Source of the DNA: Deltaproteobacteria bacterium
GTDB lineage: Bacteria > Desulfobacterota > DAOWNY01
NCBI GenBank assembly: GCA_030642325.1
Contig: DAOWNY010000008.1
Location: 1-18,226, forward strand
DNA: 18,226 nucleotides
Direction: 5' to 3'
Under the pieces are notes generated by a model. It did no database searches, was not told where the DNA came from, and saw nothing but the letters and a program-made list of their open reading frames with translations. Both the position numbers and the translations under genes were made by a program. Of the stretch, positions 7,388 to 13,407 are shown in pieces. How positions within the stretch are numbered: position 1 is the first letter of the stretch; each line of letters opens with the position of its first letter.

Positions 7388-8095
7388 TTGAAGGTTTTAG
7401 CAGTGGAAACTTCGACGATGAGCGGGAGCGTTGCATTGTTGGAAGATGATGTGTTGATTTCCGAGTACTTGCTCAATATCAAAGTAACTCATTCCGAGAG
7501 ATTAATGCCCACTATAGATCGTATTTTAAGAGATTCCGCTGTTTCTTTTTCCCAAATAGACGGGCTGATTGTCTCTACAGGCCCCGGGTCGTTTACGGGC
7601 CTCAGAATTGGTCTCAGCACAATAAAAGGCATTGCTTTGGCCGGCGGAAAACCGGTTGTGAGTATTTCTACTCTTGATGTCCTGGCCAATAATGTTAATT
7701 TTGCCAAGTATTCGGTGTGCCCTCTTTTGGATGCCAGAAAAGGAGAAATTTATACTGCCTTATACCGGTTAGATGGAAAAGGAAGACCCTGTCCCGTTAC
7801 TCCCTATCTGGCGCTGGACCCGCAACAGTGGTTAAAGTATATTACCACCAAAACGATTTTTTTGGGGGAAGGGCTCAAGGTTTACCGACAATTGATCGAG
7901 GAAGGGTTGAAGGACCTTGCTGTTTTTGCCCCCACCGATTATAACTACCCCCGGGCATCAGTGTTGGGGAGGTTGGGACTGGATAAATTATGCAGAGGAG
8001 AGGTAGCCGACATTACAAGCCTGGCCCCGACTTATCTTCGTCGATCGGAAGCAGAGATCAAATGGGAGGAAAAAAGAAAAGAAGGATCAGGATAG
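7388..8095 (+). CDS. tsaB: tRNA t6A biosynthesis protein TsaB (YeaZ family)
   Basis: Non-catalytic partner of TsaD in forming N6-threonylcarbamoyladenosine at position 37 of ANN-decoding tRNAs; belongs to the ASKHA fold. The N-terminal LAVETSTMSGSVALL and the hallmark STGPGSFTGLRIGLSTIKGIALA are diagnostic, and PLLDARKGEIYTALY matches the family's dimer-interface region. The 235-residue length is typical. The start is TTG at 7388, preceded at ideal spacing by CGGAGGG; the next in-frame ATG would delete the essential first strand. The 3' end overlaps the convergent purM by 9 bases. Confidence 0.95.
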   Translation: MKVLAVETSTMSGSVALLEDDVLISEYLLNIKVTHSERLMPTIDRILRDSAVSFSQIDGLIVSTGPGSFTGLRIGLSTIKGIALAGGKPVVSISTLDVLANNVNFAKYSVCPLLDARKGEIYTALYRLDGKGRPCPVTPYLALDPQQWLKYITTKTIFLGEGLKVYRQLIEEGLKDLAVFAPTDYNYPRASVLGRLGLDKLCRGEVADITSLAPTYLRRSEAEIKWEEKRKEGSG

Positions 8096-9139
8096 CATGG
8101 TAACCGGGTCTTTCCCCTTTTCCCGGGGTTTAATTTCTCCGATCAGATAGCCCACCTCCCCCATTTCTTTTAGCTGATTTAGTATATTTTTAACATCATC
8201 ATTGTCATCCGGGATGACAATGATCATTCCCAATCCATTATTGAAGGTTCGAAACATCTCTTGTTTTGTGACTTCTCCCTTTTTTTGAATGTAAGTAAAG
8301 ATGGAGGGTATCTCCCAACAGCCGGTTTTTATAATTGCCTGATATTTTTGCGGTAAGATGCGGGCGGTATTTCCTGCTATGCCCCCTCCCGTAATATGAG
8401 CAATGCCGTGAATCGAAAAATTTTTTATCAAGTTGAGGATGGTCTTAATGTAAATTTTTGTTGGTATTAAAAGTTCTTCCCCCAACGTTTTTTTAATTTC
8501 CGGAATATTTTCATGGAGGGGTAAATGGAGATCTTCAAGAAGCACCTTTCTTGCCAGCGAAAAACCGTTGCTGTGCAATCCGCTGGAAGCTATTCCGATC
8601 ACCTTATCTCCCGGTACAATGGCAGAACCGTCGATGATTTTTTCCCTTTCCACTATTCCCACGGTAAAACCGGCCAGATCATATTCCCCCTCCTGATAAA
8701 ATCCGGGCATCTCAGCGGTTTCTCCTCCCAGCAAAGAACAGTTTGCCTCCCGGCAACCTTTTACAATACCCTCAATAGTATCTTTCGCCATTTTTGGTTC
8801 GAGCTTGCCGGTGCTGAGATAGTCAAGAAAGAAGAGAGGTTCCGCCCCCTGAACTACAATATCGTTAACACACATGGCTACCAAATCAATACCTATTGTA
8901 TCGTGTTTGTTCATCATGAATGCAATTTTCAATTTTGTTCCTACTCCGTCAGTAGAAGAAACCAGAACCGGTTCTTTAAACTGATCCCGGTGCAGAGAGA
9001 AAAAACTGCCAAAACCACCAACATCACCTATAACTTCACGGCGAAAGGTAGACCTTAAGCCGGGCTTAATAGATTCAATAAATTCATCTCCTTTACCAAT
9101 ATCTACACCGGAATCTTTATAGGTAGTCCCGCTTTTCAT
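8087..9139 (-). CDS. purM: Phosphoribosylformylglycinamidine cyclo-ligase (AIR synthetase)
   Basis: Closes the imidazole ring in purine synthesis: FGAM plus ATP gives aminoimidazole ribonucleotide. Characteristic blocks in order are YKDSGVDIGKGDEFIESIK, the ATP-binding VSSTDGVGTKLKIAF, GIDLVAMCVNDIVVQGAEPL, the substrate loop LLGGETAEMPGFYQEGEYDLAG, IASSGLHSNGFSLAR and AHITGGGIAGNTARILP. The 350-residue length agrees with the family (about 345). The ATG on the minus strand is preceded by AAAGGAT. It is the only minus-strand gene found, and no other purine gene is visible, so it appears to be transcribed alone. The stop lies inside the end of tsaB. Confidence 0.97.
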   Translation of the reverse strand: MKSGTTYKDSGVDIGKGDEFIESIKPGLRSTFRREVIGDVGGFGSFFSLHRDQFKEPVLVSSTDGVGTKLKIAFMMNKHDTIGIDLVAMCVNDIVVQGAEPLFFLDYLSTGKLEPKMAKDTIEGIVKGCREANCSLLGGETAEMPGFYQEGEYDLAGFTVGIVEREKIIDGSAIVPGDKVIGIASSGLHSNGFSLARKVLLEDLHLPLHENIPEIKKTLGEELLIPTKIYIKTILNLIKNFSIHGIAHITGGGIAGNTARILPQKYQAIIKTGCWEIPSIFTYIQKKGEVTKQEMFRTFNNGLGMIIVIPDDNDDVKNILNQLKEMGEVGYLIGEIKPREKGKDPVTMLS

Positions 9140-9350
9140 ATCTATCCTTTTTTAGATGAACTCAATAAGGAGATCTCACTTTATGTATGTTTTCTCGGCC
9201 AATAAGTTTTCATAAATTAGCCTAACCGGAAGGGGAAGTCAATTATTTTTCCAGAATGATTACCTGGTTTTTTAAACTAGAAGTTGGCAACTATTTGATA
9301 TTTATAAGTGAAATCTTAATGCGTGCGCGGGAATGACGGTCAAGAAATCG

Positions 9351-9385
9351 ACTTAGACAAAGTATTTTTAAGTTCATGACATTGA
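9351..9385. repeat. Partial copy of the 104-bp palindromic element
   Basis: These 35 bases match the reverse complement of 10242-10276 at 32 of 35 positions (differences near 9362, 9367 and 9375). They include the element's terminal 20-mer, here TTTTAAGTTCATGACATTGA. No second inverted end is visible nearby, so this is a truncated or decayed copy. Confidence 0.65.
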
Positions 9386-9437
9386 GTAGGGCGAGACTAA
9401 AAGTCAATGAATTGTGTTAAAAATGATTGACTGCAAA

Positions 9438-9488
9438 CCATAGGACAGTATAATATTAATTAAATTGTCCTATGGAGGTCTTTTTTTT
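9438..9488 (+). terminator. Hairpin with T-run (terminator-like)
   Basis: CCATAGGACA (9438-9447) and TGTCCTATGG (9466-9475) form a perfect 10-bp stem around an 18-base, very AT-rich loop. Five bases later comes a run of eight T (9481-9488). The strand and T-run fit intrinsic termination of + strand transcription. However, no + gene ends just upstream: tsaB ended 1.3 kb earlier, across purM. It may block read-through antisense to purM, or act as a leader attenuator of the lipoprotein gene 110 bases downstream. The long loop is atypical. Confidence 0.55.
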
Positions 9489-9598
9489 GGGAGAGGAGGA
9501 AGAAAGCAAAAATTTTTTAAGTTTTTTTGTATGCTTTTGGTTAGGTTAAGAGGATAAACTATATACAATAAGCAGTATCCTGGGGGGGGTCGGAAGTT

Positions 9599-10111
9599 AT
9601 GAAAAAAAATATTTTTCTAATAATTTCAGTGGCACTTATGATATTGTCCGTGGCTTGTGGTAATGATAAAAATGAGAAAGTTTTATCGGTGGGCGATGGG
9701 AAAGTAAAGGTAACTCAAGAAAAGGGGGGTCAGGTTCATGAAGTAAAGGTAACCACCGAAGAAGGAACAACCACTTTTAAGATGGGTTCTAATTCCCTGC
9801 CCAAAGACTTGGGGGTCTCAATATATCCTGGGGCCAAGGTATTAAATGCGGGTACCTGGTCCGGCAGTGAAAAAGGAGAAGAATTTTCTACCACGATGCT
9901 TTTTTCTCAAGACTCTTTTAAACAGGTGTCGGCATTTTATAAAAAGAATTTGAAGAAGGAATCTTCTCAGATTATGGATATGGAAATGCCGACGGGCAGA
10001 ATGACGAATATTACCATTAAGCAGGATAATGACATTTCCATCAATATCATTCTAACTGAGAGCCGGGACAATGATGGAACTAATATCCAGATTTCCAAAG
10101 TGCACAATTGA
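9599..10111 (+). CDS. Putative lipoprotein of unknown function
   Basis: A 170-residue protein with a short basic N-terminus (MKKN), a hydrophobic stretch and a cysteine at residue 20 (ILSVAC), followed by a polar Gly-Asn-Asp-Lys segment. This reads as a lipoprotein signal peptide, although serine rather than leucine sits at -3 of the presumed cleavage site. The mature part has a strand-rich VKVTQEKGGQ...VKVTTEEGTTTFKMG region. A second region, with VSIYPGAKVLNAGTW and DSFKQVSAFYKKNLKK, resembles the YPGA...FYK pattern of small uncharacterised envelope proteins. No catalytic residues are recognisable. ATG at 9599 follows a G8 run and GGAAG. It stands alone, with repeats on both sides. The open frame and signal are convincing; the function is unknown. 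Confidence 0.8.
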   Translation: MKKNIFLIISVALMILSVACGNDKNEKVLSVGDGKVKVTQEKGGQVHEVKVTTEEGTTTFKMGSNSLPKDLGVSIYPGAKVLNAGTWSGSEKGEEFSTTMLFSQDSFKQVSAFYKKNLKKESSQIMDMEMPTGRMTNITIKQDNDISINIILTESRDNDGTNIQISKVHN

Positions 10112-10140
10112 TATTTATTAATCCTTCAATCATTTGTAAA

Positions 10141-10165
10141 GTCATCTGATGCGTGACAGGGCACT
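10141..10165. repeat. Solo end of the 164-bp repeat
   Basis: GTCATCTGATGCGTGACAGG plus GCACT matches the reverse complement of 17972-17996 at 23 of 25 positions. Only the end of the element is recognisable; the adjoining bases do not match the interior. It begins about 30 bases after the lipoprotein stop codon. Confidence 0.6.
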
Positions 10166-10241
10166 GAGGCTGAAAATCCAATTTTTATTGAAAGATTGTT
10201 AAGTTTGTGATAAAAAGTTATTATTTATTATAATTTTCATA

Positions 10242-10345
10242 TCAATGTCATTAACTTAAGAATATTTTGTCTAAGTATAGTTTTTTACCGGATTTCCGTT
10301 TTTACGGGCATGACATACGATAAACTCTTAAGTTAATGACATTGA
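10242..10345. repeat. 104-bp palindromic element with perfect 20-bp inverted ends
   Basis: TCAATGTCATTAACTTAAGA at 10242-10261 is repeated as its exact reverse complement at 10326-10345. The interior (64 bases) contains a small CCGTTTTTACGG hairpin and no open frame. A partial copy occurs at 9351-9385. Size, perfect inverted ends and a second copy suggest a small dispersed element (MITE-like or REP-like). No target-site duplication is evident. Confidence 0.75.
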
Positions 10346-10840
10346 CTTTCATATTTAAAATTTTTGCTGTTCAAGTTAGGAAGCAGATAGATGATGCCGA
10401 CCGAGCCCATCCGGTTTATGCGGTACGCCACATAAGTCTTTCATTTAAATCGCGAAGCGAATTCCATGTTGCTTTGGATGAATAGTGCAAGGCAGCCAAC
10501 TCTGAACTCTGAGACGAGAGCTTTACGCTATCGGTTTTTTCCCTGCTCAAAATATATTTCGACAATTCTAATCTTGCTCTTTAATTGGCAAATTCAAAAT
10601 TTTTTATCTTTGGCGGGTTAAACTGTGAAATTTACAGTCTCTTTGTGTCGATATAAAAATTGAATCAGGGCAAAACCGGATAGCTTTTTTAGATCCCATT
10701 TCATTTCGGCTCCCTCGCTGCCGTGTCGGCACAAACAGGAGAGCTTCTGACTACTGACACCTATCTTAAGTAACTAGAAATTGAAAAAGCCGTAACTACT
10801 CGGGTCGCAACGTAATTAACTTAATATTTTTCAAGCTGTG

Positions 10841-10984
10841 CAGTTAGGTATTAGCCAAAATGATCACAGGATGTTTTGCTATTAAAAACTTTCACCCATT
10901 GGGTGTTTATTTCAAGCTGCAGTAATACTTCGGTTTTTCAAAGCTAAACGCTGATAGCCGACAGTTGATCGCTCCACTCAGGTT
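10841..10984 (+). repeat. Left arm of long inverted repeat flanking the GAF-PAS kinase
   Basis: These 144 bases align with the reverse complement of 12982-13124 with about 15 substitutions and three small gaps by eye (roughly 85-88% identity). Shared landmarks include TTAGCCAAAATGATCACA, GATGTTTTGCTATTA, the palindrome CACCCATTGGGTG (10893-10905) and TTCAAGCTGC. Both arms also carry a run of degenerate heptamers beginning GCTAAAC. The inner 33-42 bases (10943-10984) keep an exact 7-bp period. No open frame runs through it. Confidence 0.85.
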
Positions 10985-11042
10985 GGAATTAGATCGGCAA
11001 ATGTAATGAGATCAAACGGATGTTGAATGGTTTCATGCAAAA

Positions 11043-11070
11043 GCTAACACCTAATAGCTAATATCTAACC
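11043..11070 (+). repeat. Degenerate heptamer array (GCTAAYN)
   Basis: Four consecutive 7-base units: GCTAACA, CCTAATA, GCTAATA, TCTAACC. All keep CTAA at positions 2-5. The same unit type occurs at 13110-13144 and inside both arms of the long inverted repeat. Confidence 0.65.
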
Positions 11071-11093
11071 GCACAGATCGAATTTTTTTGGTT

Positions 11094-11116
11094 AATCGGT
11101 TTAAAACTGATTTTTT
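11094..11116 (+). terminator. Weak terminator-like hairpin upstream of the GAF-PAS kinase
   Basis: AATCGGT (11094-11100) pairs with ACTGATT (11106-11112), including one G-U pair, around a TTAAA loop and running into six T. The stem is short and GC-poor. It would stop transcripts entering from the upstream repeat region about 40 bases before the kinase frame. Low certainty. Confidence 0.3.
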
Positions 11117-11155
11117 GGTGATGTTGGTTTGAGCAGCAGCCGGGTATTTTAACCC

Positions 11156-12919
11156 ATGATTGGGATTCCTGAGATTGCGGGGAGAAAAGTAATTGTGACA
11201 GAAAGATTCATGATGGATAAACGGAAGGATCGGGCAGGGCAGCGGCAACCATATAAAAAAGCCGATGGCGAAACCTGTCAATTCTACTCGAATGAAATCA
11301 AAGAATTTTCCATAATTCGGCGAATCATCAATAGCATGAAATTCATACCGGATTTGGCGAAAGTCTATCTTACCATCGTAGATGTAATTATTGATGAGAC
11401 AAAAGCTGAAAACTGTTCCCTGATGTTGGTAGATGGTGATACCGGCAAGCTGGTGGTTAGGGCGGCCAAGGGTGAAAAGGATAGAGAGGGAAGGTACTAT
11501 GATCAGGATTTTGATCAAAGAATTGGTCTGGGGACAGGTGAAGGGGTTGCCGGAAAGGTGGTCAGGGATGGCAAGTCTTATCTGGTTTCAGACACGAAGG
11601 AAGAGAAATTATTCGTTGAGCATGGTGAATCCTCCCTGCAGATCAGATCACTTCTCTGCACACCGATACATAATAAGGATGAAGTAATTGGTGTATTCAA
11701 CCTTAGTAGTTCTCGTCCGGGAATTTTTAGCCGGAATGATCAGTTGCTTCTCGGCACAATTGCTAACTTAGCCTCATCAACTCTGCAAACTTCTATTATT
11801 CACGAAAAACTTCAAAAATTGAATGAAAAGCTACAGGAAAAGGTTGAAGAAAAAACGGCGGTTCTAAGGGCATCTGAACAGAAATACCGGGCATTGGTTC
11901 AAAATGCCAAAGATAGTATATTTATATTTCAAGACGGAATGTTGAAATATACCAATAGAAGTTTTGAAAAGATGATGGGATTCCCGGATAAAAAAGATTC
12001 TTACGGAAAACCGAAAAATAATTTTATTAATTGTCTTGAGCAATGCTTAATGGAAGGAAAAAGTGCGCCGGGCTTAAAGGAGAAGCCGGCATACAGTGAA
12101 TTTGAAATTATCAAAGAAGATGGGGGGAAGGTAGAAGCAGAGGTAAGTATGTCTGATATCCAGTACGAAGGAGCAAAAGCAATACAGGGGATTGTTAGGG
12201 ACATTACTTCCCGCAAAGAGTTGGAAAAAATGAAGGCCAATTTTGTGGCGATGGCTGCCCATGAACTTCGTACCCCTATTTTTGTTGTAACCGGTTACAA
12301 TAAAATGCTATTAAAAGAGATAGTGGGACCTCTGAATGACCGGCAAAAGCAGATATTAAAAGAGAGTAGTGTCAGCTGCGAGCGTTTAACCAATTTTGCC
12401 AAGGATATTATTGAATTTTCCCAAATTGAAGCGGGGAAGACGGAGTTGGATCTCCAGGAGGGAGATATCGGCCGGTGTATCAAAGATGCCTTCAGAGAGG
12501 TCATAACCCTGGCAGAGAAGAAAGATATTTTAATAGAAGAAGTAATTTTTTGCCCGGATATACCTAAAATACATTTTGATAAGAATAAGATAGTGCAGGT
12601 TATGGTTAATTTGACTCAAAATGCGATAACCTATACTCATTCTGGAGGAAAAATTGCAGTAAAAATAAAAAAATGTTCCGTTAATGATTTTTTGGAAGTT
12701 TGGGTTATGGATAATGGGATAGGAGTTCCGCCGGTAGAAAGAGAAGTAATTTTTGATGAATTTAAGGTTGGAAGGAAATCCAGAGACACTGGTAAAGAAG
12801 GAATTGGACTGGGTCTCGCCATATGCAAAAAAATTATTGAAGCCCACCGCGGAAAAATCTGGGTTGAGCCCAGAGAGGGCGGCGGCAGTAAGTTTATTTT
12901 TACCCTTCCCTTAACATAA
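11156..12919 (+). CDS. Soluble GAF-PAS sensor histidine kinase
   Basis: Two-component sensor kinase with no transmembrane segment, so presumably cytoplasmic. Domains in order are a polar N-terminus, GAF (about 58-205), a coiled coil (about 205-235), PAS (about 235-355), HisKA and HATPase_c. The phospho-accepting His369 lies in MAAHELRTPIF. The ATP-binding boxes are complete: N box Asn489 in NLTQNAITYT, G1 Asp519 in DNGIGV, FDEF, and G2 GIGLGLAI from Gly549. The sensed signal is unknown. The start is uncertain: ATG 11156 has no clear ribosome site, GTG 11195 is preceded by GGGGAG, and ATG 11210 or 11213 are also possible; all leave the GAF domain whole. The gene sits between the arms of a 144-bp inverted repeat and about 490 bases before the next kinase gene, which may include its response partners. 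Confidence 0.93.
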   Translation: MIGIPEIAGRKVIVTERFMMDKRKDRAGQRQPYKKADGETCQFYSNEIKEFSIIRRIINSMKFIPDLAKVYLTIVDVIIDETKAENCSLMLVDGDTGKLVVRAAKGEKDREGRYYDQDFDQRIGLGTGEGVAGKVVRDGKSYLVSDTKEEKLFVEHGESSLQIRSLLCTPIHNKDEVIGVFNLSSSRPGIFSRNDQLLLGTIANLASSTLQTSIIHEKLQKLNEKLQEKVEEKTAVLRASEQKYRALVQNAKDSIFIFQDGMLKYTNRSFEKMMGFPDKKDSYGKPKNNFINCLEQCLMEGKSAPGLKEKPAYSEFEIIKEDGGKVEAEVSMSDIQYEGAKAIQGIVRDITSRKELEKMKANFVAMAAHELRTPIFVVTGYNKMLLKEIVGPLNDRQKQILKESSVSCERLTNFAKDIIEFSQIEAGKTELDLQEGDIGRCIKDAFREVITLAEKKDILIEEVIFCPDIPKIHFDKNKIVQVMVNLTQNAITYTHSGGKIAVKIKKCSVNDFLEVWVMDNGIGVPPVEREVIFDEFKVGRKSRDTGKEGIGLGLAICKKIIEAHRGKIWVEPREGGGSKFIFTLPLT

Positions 12920-12981
12920 GTCCATCATTCCCGGGGGGGGGTAAGCAAAATGACCATCATATTCCCCCAAATTGTTACTAA

Positions 12982-13124
12982 AACCTAAGTTGAGCGATTA
13001 GCTGCCGGCAATTAGCGTTTAGCTTTTATAAAACCGAGGTATTACGGCAGCTTGAAAAACACCCAATGGGTGAAAATTTGTAATAGCAAAACATCATGTG
13101 ATCATTTTGGCTAATAGCTAACTG
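12982..13124 (-). repeat. Right arm of long inverted repeat flanking the GAF-PAS kinase
   Basis: Inverted counterpart of 10841-10984. On the + strand it shows CACCCAATGGGTG (13060-13072), TAATAGCAAAACATCATGTG and ATCATTTTGGCTAATAGC. The heptamer portion (GTTGAGC, GATTAGC, TGCCGGC, AATTAGC, GTTTAGC; 12989-13023) keeps the same 7-bp phase as the left arm. The two arms enclose 10985-12981, which holds the complete kinase gene. Confidence 0.85.
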
Positions 13125-13144
13125 CTAAAGGCTAACCGCTTAAT
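13110..13144 (+). repeat. Degenerate heptamer array (GCTAAYN)
   Basis: Units GCTAATA, GCTAACT, GCTAAAG, GCTAACC, GCTTAAT follow each other without a break. The first two fall within the right arm of the long inverted repeat and the rest extend beyond it, so the array continues outside the region shared by the two arms. Confidence 0.7.
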
Positions 13145-13161
13145 TCAGGTTTTTACCAATA

Positions 13162-13189
13162 GTTAACTGCAAACCGTAAACTGTGAACG
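13162..13189 (+). repeat. Degenerate heptamer array (GTRAACY)
   Basis: Units GTTAACT, GCAAACC, GTAAACT, GTGAACG keep a 7-bp period with a shared AAC core at positions 4-6. The same type occurs at 17790-17824. Confidence 0.6.
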
Positions 13190-13407
13190 GATACAAATTG
13201 TTTAAGGTTTCCAAACCTTCAAAAGAAGCACCCATAATCTCCTTTTTTCTTCTGTTTTTAATGAGCGGGTAACTGTGCCGGATACCTAAAAGTATATACC
13301 CCTTGTTTGCTGGGCCTGGTCGTTTGCAGTATCAATTTTTTTCCAGACGATATTTGATTGCGGACAAAAAATTTATACCCCCCAAAAAGGCGAAAGGGTA
13401 GTGGAAT

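Larger units (their letters stand above)
9140..9598. other. Gap between purM and the lipoprotein gene
   Basis: 459 bases without a credible gene, between divergently oriented purM (-) and the lipoprotein gene (+), so promoters for both should lie here. It contains a degenerate half-copy of the 104-bp palindromic element (9351-9385), a strong hairpin with T-run (9438-9488), and a G8 run just before the lipoprotein gene. A sequence resembling a -10 box (TATACA, 9562-9567) precedes the lipoprotein gene, but I see no convincing -35 partner. Confidence 0.5.
10112..11155. other. Repeat-rich gene-free region
   Basis: About 1.04 kb without a convincing gene. In order it holds a solo end of the 164-bp repeat (10141-10165), the 104-bp palindromic element (10242-10345), a stretch of unclear origin (about 10370-10740), and a short 7-bp-periodic run (10747-10767). 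These are followed by the left arm of the long inverted repeat (10841-10984), a heptamer array (11043-11070) and a weak terminator-like hairpin (11094-11116). A 51-codon open frame at 10466-10621 has no ribosome site and is not supported. Confidence 0.6.
12920..13407. other. Repeat-rich gap between the two kinase genes
   Basis: 488 bases with no gene. It contains a G9 run (12933-12941), the right arm of the long inverted repeat (12982-13124), heptamer arrays of both types (13110-13144 and 13162-13189), and a small AAGGTTT/AAACCTT hairpin (13204-13219). I could not identify a promoter or a correctly spaced sigma-54 site for the downstream kinase gene. Confidence 0.55.

Noticed and set aside
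8525..9058. 177-codon open frame on + opposite purM
   Set aside because: It lies wholly antisense to a full-length, well-conserved purM and shows no recognisable domain.
10466..10621. 51-codon open frame starting MLLWMNSARQ in the repeat-rich region
   Set aside because: It has no ribosome site, an unusual composition, and lies among dispersed repeats; it looks like chance openness of repeat DNA.
10893..10905. CACCCATTGGGTG as an operator site
   Set aside because: It occurs once in each arm of the long inverted repeat, so repeat copying explains it; there is no independent sign of regulator binding.
11051..11518. 155-codon open frame on - opposite the start of the GAF-PAS kinase
   Set aside because: It is antisense to the GAF domain; its sequence is low in recognisable motifs and has no convincing start.
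10943..13144. CRISPR array
   Set aside because: The 7-bp units are contiguous and degenerate, with no spacers and no cas genes.
13310..13335. Possible sigma-54 promoter (TGGGCC...TTTGCA) upstream of the REC-PAS kinase
   Set aside because: The GG-to-GC spacing is off by at least one base from the strict -24/-12 geometry, so I do not call it.
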